Of a stretch of DNA of 34,206 nucleotides, positions 14,633-23,129 are shown piece by piece. Positions within the stretch are counted from its first letter, which is position 1. Each line of letters starts with the position of its first letter. Origin of the DNA: an uncultured Clostridiaceae bacterium (GTDB lineage: Bacteria; Bacillota; Clostridia; Clostridiales; Clostridiaceae); assembly GCA_937976175.1 (NCBI GenBank), contig CALJTN010000282.1, positions 1-34,206 of the forward strand. Direction: 5' to 3'. The position numbers were made by a program, and so were the translations under genes. Under the pieces are notes generated by a model. It did no database searches. It saw only the letters and a list, made by a program, of their open reading frames with translations, and was not told the origin of the DNA.

Positions 14633-16126
14633 ATGAAAAAACTTTTTTTAATGCTTAGTTTTGTATCTATACTCATATTTGCAAGTGGTTGTAATCAAAA
14701 CTCAGCACTTCCTAATAAGGATGTAAGTATAAAAGAAAATGCTGTTAAAGATAATGAACCTTTAAGCACAGTAATAAAAGGAGATAGTAAATTTAGTAAT
14801 AAAGATTTAATTTATTTTATAATGACAGATCGTTTTTATAACGCAGATACATCAAATGATAACTTTGCTGATGTAGATAAAAATAATGCTAAAGCTTATC
14901 ATGGTGGCGATCTCCAAGGGGTAATAGATAAGTTAGATTATATAAAATCCCTAGGAACAACTGCCATTTGGATTACTCCTGTGGTGAAAAATGAATACGC
15001 TGGTTATCACGGTTACTGGACTGAAGATTTCTACGCAGTAGATCCTCATCTAGGTGATATGGCTACACTTAAAAAGCTTGTGAGTGAAGCTCACAAAAAA
15101 GATATGAAGGTTCTCCTTGACCACGTTGTTAATCACACTGGTTACAAATCTCCTTGGTTAACTGACAAAAGTAAAAAGGATTGGTTTCATCCTAAATTGG
15201 ATATTTCTAATTGGAATGATCAAAAACAAGTTGAAAATGGGTGGCTGGCAGGTCTTCCTGATTTAAACACCGAGAATGTTGAGGTGAGAAAATTCTTGCT
15301 AGACAATACCTTATGGTGGATTGAACAAACTGGTGTTGATGGAATGAGATTAGACACTGTAAGACATATTCCCATGGATTTTTGGCAGGAGTTCACTGAG
15401 ACAATTAAAGCTAAATATCCTAGTTTTTATTTCCTAGGGGAAGTATGGAATGAAAATTCTAGATACTTAGAGCAGTATCATAAGTTAGGACTCGATGGTT
15501 TAACTAACTACTCTATGTACAAGGGTATTCGTGAGTCTTTTACGAGATTTGGCAAGACTAATTCATTAATAAGCGCAATAAATCGTGAAGAGAGCTTTTC
15601 TTCTCCCGAACTTAACGGTATTTTCATTGATAATCATGATAATACAAGATTAATAACTCAAGGTGGAGAGCACGGCACAGAGTATTTAAAACAAGCCTTA
15701 AGCTTTATAATGACATACCCTTCCATACCTATTATATACTATGGAACTGAGATAGGCATGGAAGGTGGTGCTGATCCAGATAACAGGCGAGATATGGAGT
15801 GGAATAAGGTAGAAAAGAGTGATATTTTAACTTTTTATAAGAGCTTAGCTAATTTAAGAAGCACCAACCCTGCCATAGTGTCAGGAGACTTTAAATTATT
15901 AGACTATGATAATTACTTTATTTCCTACATGAGAGAAAAAGATAAGAAATCAGTTATAGTGGTAATGAATCTTCAAAACAAAGAAAAAAATGTTGTCATA
16001 AATATTCCAAATAAAACAAAAGAATTTACGGACTTATTAACTAGTAAAAAATTCAAGGCAAAGGATCAAAAATTAGAAATAATCCTTAAGCCATTAGATT
16101 TAATAATTCTTCAATCTAATGATTAA
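14633..16126 (+). CDS. Surface alpha-amylase family lipoprotein (GH13)
   Basis: 497 residues. A signal peptide ends in the lipobox ASGC (lipidated Cys20), so the enzyme is tethered to the outside of the membrane. A linker (21-55) is followed by a GH13 barrel: DHVVNH (163-168), nucleophile D241 in GMRLDTVRH, acid/base E270 in FLGEVWNE and transition-state Asp336 in IDNHDNTR. A C-terminal beta-sandwich ends about residue 490. It should hydrolyse alpha-1,4 bonds of starch and release maltodextrins, which the MalEFG system would take up. Cyclomaltodextrinase- or pullulan-hydrolase-like specificity cannot be excluded. The ribosome binding site is GAAGGGGG before ATG 14633. Regulation is by the operator and promoter just upstream, and the gene ends at the shared 25-bp terminator. 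No truncation is visible. Confidence 0.93.
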   Translation: MKKLFLMLSFVSILIFASGCNQNSALPNKDVSIKENAVKDNEPLSTVIKGDSKFSNKDLIYFIMTDRFYNADTSNDNFADVDKNNAKAYHGGDLQGVIDKLDYIKSLGTTAIWITPVVKNEYAGYHGYWTEDFYAVDPHLGDMATLKKLVSEAHKKDMKVLLDHVVNHTGYKSPWLTDKSKKDWFHPKLDISNWNDQKQVENGWLAGLPDLNTENVEVRKFLLDNTLWWIEQTGVDGMRLDTVRHIPMDFWQEFTETIKAKYPSFYFLGEVWNENSRYLEQYHKLGLDGLTNYSMYKGIRESFTRFGKTNSLISAINREESFSSPELNGIFIDNHDNTRLITQGGEHGTEYLKQALSFIMTYPSIPIIYYGTEIGMEGGADPDNRRDMEWNKVEKSDILTFYKSLANLRSTNPAIVSGDFKLLDYDNYFISYMREKDKKSVIVVMNLQNKEKNVVINIPNKTKEFTDLLTSKKFKAKDQKLEIILKPLDLIILQSND

Positions 16127-16175
16127 TTATGGCTATCTTCACTATAATATTAATGACTTCTCTTATAAAATAAAC

Positions 16176-16229
16176 GTAGATAAACATTAAAAAGACGACC
16201 AAAAGGTCGTCTTTTTAATGTTTATCTAC
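16176..16229. terminator. Bidirectional terminator between the amylase and pullulanase genes
   Basis: Perfect 25-bp stem (16176-16200 with 16205-16229) around AAAA. The pullulanase stop codon at 16222-16224 lies in the right arm, so both converging transcripts end in it. It is the longest perfect hairpin in the window. Confidence 0.93.
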
Positions 16230-18111
16230 ATAATATATAGGTACAAATGGCAGGTACAGTTACCTCTTTTATAAAAGCTACAGCACCCTTATTTACACCT
16301 GTTTTATTTACTTCATATTCATTTGCTAAAACTCTCCACTGATTATCATCGGGCAAAACTACTTTTATTCCTTCTTTGTTAGAATTATGAATTATGATTA
16401 ATTTGCTGTAATCCTCTTTAAAGGAAGATGTTAATTCATAAGCTACAGAGTTACAAGGAGCTTCAAGGAAGGTTAAGGATTTTCTTACTTCAACCGCAGT
16501 GTCCAAGGTCATAACCTTTTGGCTCTTTCTCAAGGCAATTAAATTCTTAATGTATTCATAGGTTTCTCTGTATTTAGCTTTTCTACTCCAATTTATTTCA
16601 TTCACGGCGTCACCGGAATTATAACTATTATGGTTCCCTTGTTTAGTCCTTAATATTTCTGTTCCACCCTGAATAAAAGGTACTCCTTGAGAAGTAAGAA
16701 CTATAGATAAGGCAAGCCTATTCATTTTTTCTCTTTCTAAAGCAGTGTTATTAGAATTGCTTTTTTCAAATTTATCATTTAAGCACAAATTATCATGAGA
16801 GCTTACATAATTTATGGATTCTCCAGGTTCTTGTGTGAAATTATATATTTCATTGTCGTACATAATTCCACCAACAATGCCCTTTTTAATTTCTATCTCA
16901 AGGTTTAATGCACCATTTACAAATCCCGCGGAACTACCGTCATTATCCCCCTTTATTGCATTTCTTATATCGTCATTAAACACAGATATTTGCATACCCT
17001 TTTGACTACCTTTTCTTAGCTGCATAGAAGGTGGTAATGATGATGGTCCCCCAGTCCATGGTTCACCATAAATAATAATATTGGGATTAATAATCTTTGC
17101 TTGGGTTACTACTTCCTTCATAGTCTCAATATCATGAAGAGCCATTAAGTCAAATCTAAATCCATCTATCTTATATTCCTCTGCCCAAAACTTAACACTA
17201 TCTACTATAAACTTCCTCATCATTGGCTTCTCAGAAGCTGTTTCATTGCCACAACCAGAACCATTAGTGTAGTTACCTTCTTCATCCCTTCTATAATAAT
17301 ATCCTGGCACTAAGGTATCCATGGGTGAATTTCCTGTAGTAAAGGTATGATTATAGACAACATCCATAATTACGCTAATACCATTTTCGTGCAAGGTCTG
17401 AACCATAGTCTTAAACTCTTTGATTCTTACGGTGCCATCTAGAGAATCTGTAGCATAAGAGCCCTCTGGAACATTATATAAATAAGGGTCATATCCCCAA
17501 TTATATCCACCAACAGTTTCATCCACACTTGCAAAATCATAAACTGGTAATAAATGAACATGAGTTATCCCTAGATCTTTAAGATGATCAAGTCCTGTAG
17601 TAATGCCCTCAGGGGTTTTGGTGTTTTTCTCAGTGAAGGCTAAATATTTACCTTTATTTTTAATCCCTGAGTCTTCTGATACTGAAAAATCTCTAACATG
17701 CATTTCATAGATTACTGCCTCAGTTCTATTAATTACTAAAGGTTTGTTGTGATTTTCCCAATTGTCAGGATTTAGAGAATGGAAGTCAACAATCATTCCC
17801 CTCTTACCATTAGCACTAGCTCCTTTAGTGTAGATATCCGGTGTTTCCTTTTCTACTCCATTAAATACTACTAAATAGTTGTAGTATTTATTTTTAAAGT
17901 CGCCTTTAAGGGAAAGCCTCCAGACTCCTTTTTCACCTTTGGTCATTGCGTATTTTTGTCCTAAGTCATCTTGCGGAGTTTCGTACACTAACACTGAAAT
18001 TTGTTCTGCAGTAGGGGCCCAAACCTTAAATGTTGTATTATCCTTAGTGTAAACTGCACCTAAATCACTTCCATCATATATAAATTCTTGGTTTTCTGAC
18101 ATTTTATCCAT
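16222..18111 (-). CDS. pulA: Type I pullulanase, cytoplasmic
   Basis: Debranching enzyme that hydrolyses alpha-1,6 links of imported branched maltodextrins or stored glycogen. 629 residues without a signal peptide. A CBM48-like N-terminal beta domain (about 15-110, FKVWAPTA) precedes the GH13_14 barrel: the type I signature YNWGYDP (203-209), region I DVVYNH (250-255), region II GFRFDLM with nucleophile D321, acid/base E350 in YGEPW and region IV SSHDN with D440. A C-terminal beta domain completes it. Length is normal for the short, single-CBM48 form. ATG 18111 follows AAGAGG by 8 nt. The gene has its own operator upstream (18169-18182) and is separated from the regulator gene by that gene's terminator, so it is a separate unit of the maltodextrin regulon. 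Confidence 0.95.
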   Translation of the reverse strand: MDKMSENQEFIYDGSDLGAVYTKDNTTFKVWAPTAEQISVLVYETPQDDLGQKYAMTKGEKGVWRLSLKGDFKNKYYNYLVVFNGVEKETPDIYTKGASANGKRGMIVDFHSLNPDNWENHNKPLVINRTEAVIYEMHVRDFSVSEDSGIKNKGKYLAFTEKNTKTPEGITTGLDHLKDLGITHVHLLPVYDFASVDETVGGYNWGYDPYLYNVPEGSYATDSLDGTVRIKEFKTMVQTLHENGISVIMDVVYNHTFTTGNSPMDTLVPGYYYRRDEEGNYTNGSGCGNETASEKPMMRKFIVDSVKFWAEEYKIDGFRFDLMALHDIETMKEVVTQAKIINPNIIIYGEPWTGGPSSLPPSMQLRKGSQKGMQISVFNDDIRNAIKGDNDGSSAGFVNGALNLEIEIKKGIVGGIMYDNEIYNFTQEPGESINYVSSHDNLCLNDKFEKSNSNNTALEREKMNRLALSIVLTSQGVPFIQGGTEILRTKQGNHNSYNSGDAVNEINWSRKAKYRETYEYIKNLIALRKSQKVMTLDTAVEVRKSLTFLEAPCNSVAYELTSSFKEDYSKLIIIHNSNKEGIKVVLPDDNQWRVLANEYEVNKTGVNKGAVAFIKEVTVPAICTYILCR

Positions 18112-18168
18112 TATAAAACCTCTTTTCTTCTAAAATATCGTTAATTCATTACCCAAATGCTATAACAC

Positions 18169-18182
18169 GACAAACGTTTGCA
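18169..18182 (-). promoter_or_regulatory. LacI-type operator upstream of pulA
   Basis: Minus strand TGCAAACGTTTGTC, with a strong central palindrome CAAACGTTTG. It lies 58 nt upstream of the pulA start. No perfect -10 is visible: candidates are TATAGC with the operator in its spacer, or TAATGA downstream. This is the copy closest to a CcpA cre site, so dual control is possible. Confidence 0.7.
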
Positions 18183-18234
18183 TAAAATAAAAGATCTATT
18201 AAGCTCTATTTTCTTCATAATATGTAATCATCCT

Positions 18235-18267
18235 TAAAAAAATAACTCTAGATGTCTAGAGTTATTT
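18235..18267 (-). terminator. Terminator of the MalR-like gene
   Basis: AAATAACTCTAGA (18240-18252) pairs with TCTAGAGTTATTT (18255-18267), then seven U on the minus strand. The regulator's stop codon (18262-18264) is in the stem. Confidence 0.88.
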
Positions 18268-19260
18268 AGTTGATTCTCTTTCAACCAACTTTGTATCAAT
18301 AATATAATTATTGATATATTCCTTTTCATTCTCTAACTTGTTTATTAACAGCTTGACTGCAAAATAACCTAACTCTTCAGAATTGACATCTACTGAAGAT
18401 AGTGGAGGATTTCTATAAGCAGCTAGTGGAGTGTTATTAAACCCAATAATAGAAATAGGCTTATCTGATATTTCAGCAATAGCTTTAGATGCACCAAAGG
18501 CAATTAAATCATCAGTGGTAACAACAGCCGTAGGATTAGATTTACTTAAGATTTTTTTCATAGCATCATAACCACTAATTTCTGTAAAGTCTGCTACTTC
18601 TATCATATTTCCATCTATTTTTACGCCTATATTCTCCATAGCTCTCTTGTAACCTTCTAATCTATTTATAGTTACATTAAGAGTAGGTGACCCTCCTATA
18701 AATGCAATTTTTCTTTCACCCTTTTGTATAAGGTAATTAACAACACTATACATGGCATGAAAGTTATCATTATCAACCCATAAAAGCCCTTCGGTACTTT
18801 CAGGTTTTCCTATTACTACGAAAGGATAATCTGCTTCTTTTAAATAGGCGATACATTTGTCATCCTTCCTTACCGTTGGCAAAATAATGCCATCAACCCT
18901 TCTACTATTTATTAAACTTGCTATGTACTCTACTTCTTGCTCTTCATTGCTACTGTAAGTATACATAATATAGTATCCCTTTTTTTGAGCGTAATGACTT
19001 ATGCCCCTCATAATTTGGATAAAAAAAGGATTAACAAATAAATCTTCATCAGTATTAGGTAAAATAAGACCTATGGTTTTAGTTGTTTTACTAACAAGGC
19101 TCCTAGCTATGGCATTAGGGTGGTAATCCACTTCCTTCATTGCCTTATAAACCTTTTTTTTAGTTGCATCACTAATTTTAGGATTATCTGCTATTACTCT
19201 TGAAACTGTTGAGGGAGATACATTCGCTAGTTTAGCGACTTCTCTTATAGTTACTGACAT
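18262..19260 (-). CDS. malR: LacI/GalR-family maltodextrin regulator (MalR-like)
   Basis: 332 residues. An N-terminal HTH (2-25, IREVAKLANVSPSTVSRVIA) and hinge helix (about 48-57, YHPNAIARSL) precede a periplasmic-binding-protein-like effector domain with the usual opening TKTIGLILPNTDEDLFVNPF. It should act as a dimer on 14-bp pseudo-palindromes, and five or six such sites are found in this window at the maltodextrin genes. The likely effector is maltose or a maltodextrin. Repression in its absence is inferred from the operators overlapping -35 boxes or start sites. The gene lies between malG and pulA on the same strand, with its own promoter (19301-19329, no operator) and terminator. Thus it is probably made constitutively, possibly topped up by read-through from malEFG. 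Confidence 0.9.
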   Translation of the reverse strand: MSVTIREVAKLANVSPSTVSRVIADNPKISDATKKKVYKAMKEVDYHPNAIARSLVSKTTKTIGLILPNTDEDLFVNPFFIQIMRGISHYAQKKGYYIMYTYSSNEEQEVEYIASLINSRRVDGIILPTVRKDDKCIAYLKEADYPFVVIGKPESTEGLLWVDNDNFHAMYSVVNYLIQKGERKIAFIGGSPTLNVTINRLEGYKRAMENIGVKIDGNMIEVADFTEISGYDAMKKILSKSNPTAVVTTDDLIAFGASKAIAEISDKPISIIGFNNTPLAAYRNPPLSSVDVNSEELGYFAVKLLINKLENEKEYINNYIIDTKLVERESTK

Positions 19261-19300
19261 AAAAACTTCACTTCCTACTTTCTAAAAATATTCTATGCTC

Positions 19301-19329
19301 ATTATATTATTAAATGTACTATTAAGCAA
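19301..19329 (-). promoter_or_regulatory. Promoter of the MalR-like gene
   Basis: Minus strand TTGCTT (19324-19329), 17-bp spacer, TATAAT (19301-19306). No copy of the operator is found here. Confidence 0.65.
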
Positions 19330-19350
19330 GTTTAGCTTTTACAAATGCTA

Positions 19351-19401
19351 GGCACCATTTAAGATAACTATATTAGTATGCTAGTTATTTTAAATGATGC
19401 C
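19351..19401 (-). repeat. 20-bp hairpin after malG, related to the palindrome at 27837
   Basis: The plus-strand left arm (19351-19370, starting GGCACCATTTAAG) and right arm (19382-19401, ending AAATGATGCC) pair over 20 bp with two G-U pairs. It starts 12 nt after the malG stop. No U-tract follows on either strand, so it looks more like an RNA-stabilising or dispersed palindromic element than a simple terminator. Confidence 0.65.
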
Positions 19402-19413
19402 TTGCTAGAAAAT

Positions 19414-20319
19414 TTAACCTTTAGTAGCACCAGAGGATAATCCTTCTACAATATGCTTTTGCAGATATACAAACAGCAATGTAATTGGAATAGCAACTAG
19501 AATAGCTGCTGCTGCAAATCTTGTAAATTGAGTATTTTGTTGCTTTTGAACCCAGAAGAATAATCCCATAGCAAGTGTTTTCTTCTCTGCGCTTCTTAAT
19601 ATTATTTGAGGAAGTATAAAGTCAAACCAAGGTGCCATGAAATTTGTAAGTGCAACTAATGTAATTATGGGTCTTGCTAAAGGTAATATTACTTTTACAA
19701 AAATCGTCATATTAGAAGCTCCATCTATCTTTGCAGCTTCATCTAAGCTTCTTGGAATACCATCGAAAAATCCCTTACATAACCATGTGTTATATGGTAT
19801 CTGCCCCCCAGCGTACACAAGGATTAACCCCCAATGACTATTTAATAATCCTAACTTATTCAATAGAATATAAATAGCAGTCATAGCCAAGAATCCTGGG
19901 AACATTTGTAAAATCATCATAGCCATAAGTCCTTGTTTTCTACCTTTAAACTTAAATCTTGAAAAAGCATAGGCAGAAAGTGTTGTTAGCATAATTGACA
20001 AAAACATATTGATGGTGGCAATCTTTAATGTGTTTTTATACCATATTGGGAAATCTGTTTTTGTAAACAACTCTTTATAGTGAATTATCGTTGGATCTTT
20101 AGGCATTAATGATGAACTAAATATGTTTGTACCACTATTGAATGAAGATAAAACAATCCAAACTATGGGTGTCAATATTACTATACTTATAATCACTAAT
20201 ATAGCATATATTATGGTCCTTTGAATAAGCGTAGATAAGCTTACCTTTTGGTTTTTGCTTTTTACCGCTTTAGGTAAATTACTATTTTGTCTTTTGTTTT
20301 TTTCTGTATTTATATTCAT
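19414..20319 (-). CDS. malG: Maltodextrin ABC transporter permease MalG
   Basis: 301 residues with six predicted membrane helices after a charged N-terminus (about 1-30). The cytoplasmic EAA loop that docks on the transport ATPase reads SLDEAAKIDGASNMTIFVKV and continues ILPLA, the carbohydrate-uptake-1 type. The C-terminus ends LQKHIVEGLSSGATKG, the typical MalG ending that reaches toward the ATPases. It forms a heterodimer with MalF. Its ATG overlaps the malF stop codon by one base (TAATG), implying translational coupling. It is the third gene of malE-malF-malG. No transport ATPase gene follows; a hairpin and then the regulator gene come next. In Firmicutes a multitasking MsmX-type ATPase encoded elsewhere usually serves such systems. 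Confidence 0.95.
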   Translation of the reverse strand: MNINTEKNKRQNSNLPKAVKSKNQKVSLSTLIQRTIIYAILVIISIVILTPIVWIVLSSFNSGTNIFSSSLMPKDPTIIHYKELFTKTDFPIWYKNTLKIATINMFLSIMLTTLSAYAFSRFKFKGRKQGLMAMMILQMFPGFLAMTAIYILLNKLGLLNSHWGLILVYAGGQIPYNTWLCKGFFDGIPRSLDEAAKIDGASNMTIFVKVILPLARPIITLVALTNFMAPWFDFILPQIILRSAEKKTLAMGLFFWVQKQQNTQFTRFAAAAILVAIPITLLFVYLQKHIVEGLSSGATKG

Positions 20320-21605
20320 TACATCATCTCCTCCTCTTTAAAAGATTTGGTTTTACTAAAGCTATATGCTGAAATGCTTGCAACAAAAATAAATAGAATA
20401 AGGGTGATTACAGATGCCATATGGAATTGATTCTGATCCTTTGTCATCTTATAAATCCAGGAGATTAAAATATCAGTATCTCCTGCATATTTTAACTTTC
20501 CATTAACTGGATTACCATCAGTCAATAAATAAATCATTGCAAAATTATTGAAATTATAAGCAAAAGACATTGTTAATAGTGGCATTGTTTGAAAAAGAAC
20601 TAGAGGCAAAGTAATCTTAGAGAATTGTTGCCACTTAGTTGCGCCATCAATTTCAGATGCTTCATATAAAGAGTTATCTATATTAGTAAGTACCCCTGAC
20701 ATAAGTGCCATAAAATAAGGTGCTCCTATCCAAACGGTTATTATCAAAACCATTATTTTCGCTAAAAGTGGGCTTGTAAAAAAAGGTATCTTTTCCATTC
20801 CTAAAGAACTAAGCACATTATTTACTGGACCAGGTCCACTAAAGGCCAATCTCATTACCAGTAATGAGATAAATGCTGGTATTGCATAAGGTAAAATAAA
20901 AATTGTCCTAAAAACCTTTTTGAACTTTATTCCCTTAGCATTAGTTATTAATGCTAAGAATAATCCAGCAAAAAAGTTGCAAGTAGTGCTTACTACAGCA
21001 AATATAATTGTCCAAAGTCCTACACGTACAAAAGTATTATTCCAGATCTTCAAGTTCACTAATTGCTTAAAATTGTTAATTCCTACCCAATCAACTAAAT
21101 TCCTAGGTGGTAGATAATTAGGGCTTGAAAAATTAGTAAAGGCCACAGCTACGGTGAACATAATAGGAAGCAGAATAAAAAAGGTAGTAAATAGAAATCC
21201 CGGTGTTATCATTATATGAGGAAAATACTTGTCCCAAGCATAGATTAAGAATTCCTTTGTGTTTAGTGGCTTAGTACCTTTTTCTATGGCTTCTCCTACT
21301 CGTTTTGCATCATAGATGTTAAAAATATATACTAAAATTATAAGACATAAAACAATAATGGCTATAAGACCTTCAATCATTAAGAAAATAGAGTGGTCTC
21401 CCGCTGCGATTCCCTTCACAAAGTATTGTGGAGTATCTCCAAGGGTAATAAGTCCCTTTATTGATGTTAAAAAATATGAATAATTAAATAAAGTGATTAT
21501 TCCTATAATTGAAAACACAATTCCTTTAAAAATTTCTTTATTAAATAACTGTCCGAGGCCCATAAAGAGCACAGAGAAAATAGTTGCTTTTTTTGATCTT
21601 TTCAT
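20319..21605 (-). CDS. malF: Maltodextrin ABC transporter permease MalF
   Basis: 428 residues. The N-terminal part (1-130) carries two or three membrane helices and a loop before the core, as in the longer Firmicute MalF/MdxF/GanP proteins (SVLFMGLGQLFNKEIFKGI). The core permease domain (about 195-420) carries the EAA motif SLYEASEIDGATKWQQFSKI, then TLPL. It should form the translocation pathway with MalG. A ribosome binding site (AGGAGGC) lies just ahead of ATG 21605. The 90-nt gap to malE contains an attenuator-like hairpin, which would lower permease relative to binding-protein expression. The C-terminal residues GAGGAG... serve as ribosome binding site for malG. Confidence 0.95.
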   Translation of the reverse strand: MKRSKKATIFSVLFMGLGQLFNKEIFKGIVFSIIGIITLFNYSYFLTSIKGLITLGDTPQYFVKGIAAGDHSIFLMIEGLIAIIVLCLIILVYIFNIYDAKRVGEAIEKGTKPLNTKEFLIYAWDKYFPHIMITPGFLFTTFFILLPIMFTVAVAFTNFSSPNYLPPRNLVDWVGINNFKQLVNLKIWNNTFVRVGLWTIIFAVVSTTCNFFAGLFLALITNAKGIKFKKVFRTIFILPYAIPAFISLLVMRLAFSGPGPVNNVLSSLGMEKIPFFTSPLLAKIMVLIITVWIGAPYFMALMSGVLTNIDNSLYEASEIDGATKWQQFSKITLPLVLFQTMPLLTMSFAYNFNNFAMIYLLTDGNPVNGKLKYAGDTDILISWIYKMTKDQNQFHMASVITLILFIFVASISAYSFSKTKSFKEEEMM

Positions 21606-21636
21606 TTATTGCCTCCTAAATTAGCTAGATTTTTTT

Positions 21637-21674
21637 AAAAATTTAGTCATTCGCTATATAGCAAATGACTAAAT
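21637..21674 (-). terminator. malE-malF intercistronic attenuator-like hairpin
   Basis: ATTTAGTCATT (21641-21651) pairs with AATGACTAAAT (21664-21674) and the inner GCTATATAGC extends the stem past one mismatch. On the minus strand only about five U follow before an A run, so termination is likely partial. It lies 22 nt after the malE stop. Confidence 0.75.
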
Positions 21675-21695
21675 TCTATTTACCACTAATTATAT

Positions 21696-22979
21696 TTATT
21701 TTTGAGCGGCTATTGCTTCTCTAACAGTCTTTGCTGCATTTTTTAATGCAGTTTCAGGAGATATTCCGTCGTTCCACATTGTTGAGAATGCTGCTCCGTA
21801 TGGCTCCCAAACAACTCCCATTTGTGGAATTGATGGCATTGGTACAGCGTATTGTGCTTGCTCTAAAAATGGTGCAACAAACTCATTATTTTTAATTGCA
21901 TCTGCATCCATTAGTGCTTTTACTGGTGGTATTTGCTTAGTTAGTTCAAATCTTTTTAGTAACATTTCATCAGATGTTGCAAAGCTAGCGAACAACTGAG
22001 CTGCTTTTGGATATTTTGAATAAGCACTAACAAATAATGTTCTTATTCCTGAAAAACTTGATTGTTGATCTCCATTTGTTAATTTAGGTAATGGTGCTAC
22101 AGCAAAATTAACTCCAGCTTCTGTTCTACCTTGTACTGCCCATGGTCCATTAATCATGGCTCCTATTTTTCCTTCGTCAAATAGACCTTCCATAATTTGA
22201 CCACTTGCATCTGCTGAGTTAACTGGTAAAATCTCTTTTAAAGCTATTAAGGATTTTGCTCCTTCAACTGCTCCTGTTGAATCAATACCTACATCATCCT
22301 TATTTGTTCCACCTTGTCCAAAAATGTAGCCACCGCCACCAGCTATAAAGCTATGAGAGAAATAAGCATTTCCGATATCCCACATAAAGGCATACTTGTT
22401 TGATTTTGCATTATTGAATGTCTTAGCTTTTGCTATTATTTCTTCATAAGATTTTGGTGCCTCTGGGAATATATCTTTATTATAGAATAATCCATAAGTT
22501 TCTATTGCTGTTGGGTATCCATAAACTTGTCCTTTAAATGATACTGCATCAGAAGCTGCTTGCATGTAGTCATTGGTAACCCTGTCTGCAAATAGAGTGT
22601 TTTCTATAATTAAACCTGATGCCACAAGTTCTCCAGTGTGATCATGTGGTGCAGCAAATACGTCAGCTCCTACTCCTGCAGGGCCATCTTGAGCTAATTT
22701 ACCTTTAGCATCAACAGGTCCTACTTCTTCGTATGTAACTTTTACTCCGTATTTCTTTTCAAATTCCTCAGTAACAAGTTTCATAAACTCGCCTTCTGGA
22801 CCTTGAGATTCCCATGCTACTAAAGTAGCTCCCTCTTCAGGTTTTAGTTCATCTTTTACTGTTTCTGAAACTTCTGGAGTTTTTTCAGTATCTTTGTTAG
22901 TAGTATTCTTAGTGCCACACGCTGCTAAAGATACCGTACATGTTAAAGCTAACAATAGACTTAATAATTTTCTTTTCAT
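21696..22979 (-). CDS. malE: Maltodextrin-binding lipoprotein MalE
   Basis: 427 residues from ATG 22979 (GGGGG ribosome binding site 8 nt upstream). The longer frame from 23033 starts inside the operator, before any plausible transcript, and is rejected. The signal peptide ends in the lipobox LAAC (lipidated Cys21). After a Lys/Thr/Glu-rich linker comes a family 1 solute-binding protein with the typical cluster AQDGPAGVGADVFAAPHD and the later GKIGAMINGPWAV. It should capture maltose and maltodextrins outside the membrane and deliver them to MalFG. It is the first gene of the operon, driven by a consensus promoter with an operator at the transcription start. The following hairpin probably makes it the most abundant product. 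Confidence 0.95.
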   Translation of the reverse strand: MKRKLLSLLLALTCTVSLAACGTKNTTNKDTEKTPEVSETVKDELKPEEGATLVAWESQGPEGEFMKLVTEEFEKKYGVKVTYEEVGPVDAKGKLAQDGPAGVGADVFAAPHDHTGELVASGLIIENTLFADRVTNDYMQAASDAVSFKGQVYGYPTAIETYGLFYNKDIFPEAPKSYEEIIAKAKTFNNAKSNKYAFMWDIGNAYFSHSFIAGGGGYIFGQGGTNKDDVGIDSTGAVEGAKSLIALKEILPVNSADASGQIMEGLFDEGKIGAMINGPWAVQGRTEAGVNFAVAPLPKLTNGDQQSSFSGIRTLFVSAYSKYPKAAQLFASFATSDEMLLKRFELTKQIPPVKALMDADAIKNNEFVAPFLEQAQYAVPMPSIPQMGVVWEPYGAAFSTMWNDGISPETALKNAAKTVREAIAAQK

Positions 22980-23018
22980 ATTCAATCCCCCTAAATTATT
23001 ATTAGTGCAAGATTCCCT

Positions 23019-23068
23019 TGCAACCGTTTGCATGGTTTAATTATAAACTGACTTTTTCAAATTGTCAA
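23019..23068 (-). promoter_or_regulatory. malE promoter, perfect consensus, with operator at the start site
   Basis: Minus strand TTGACA (23063-23068), 17-bp spacer, TATAAT (23040-23045): every base consensus. The operator TGCAAACGGTTGCA (23019-23032) begins about 7 nt after the -10, covering +1 to about +14. So repression here would block initiation or escape, unlike at the -35-overlapping sites. Confidence 0.88.
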
Positions 23069-23099
23069 ACACTTTTTATAGTTAAATTTTATTTCTTTA

Positions 23100-23129
23100 A
23101 CTGTAAAAAAAGCTTTCATGTTTTACAGT
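23100..23129. repeat. 9-bp inverted repeat next to the pgmB operator
   Basis: ACTGTAAAA (23100-23108) and TTTTACAGT (23121-23129) are perfect inverted repeats with a 12-bp gap, and the last base is shared with the neighbouring operator. It could be another regulator site or a terminator against transcription from the right; transcription from the malE promoter starts left of it. Confidence 0.5.
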
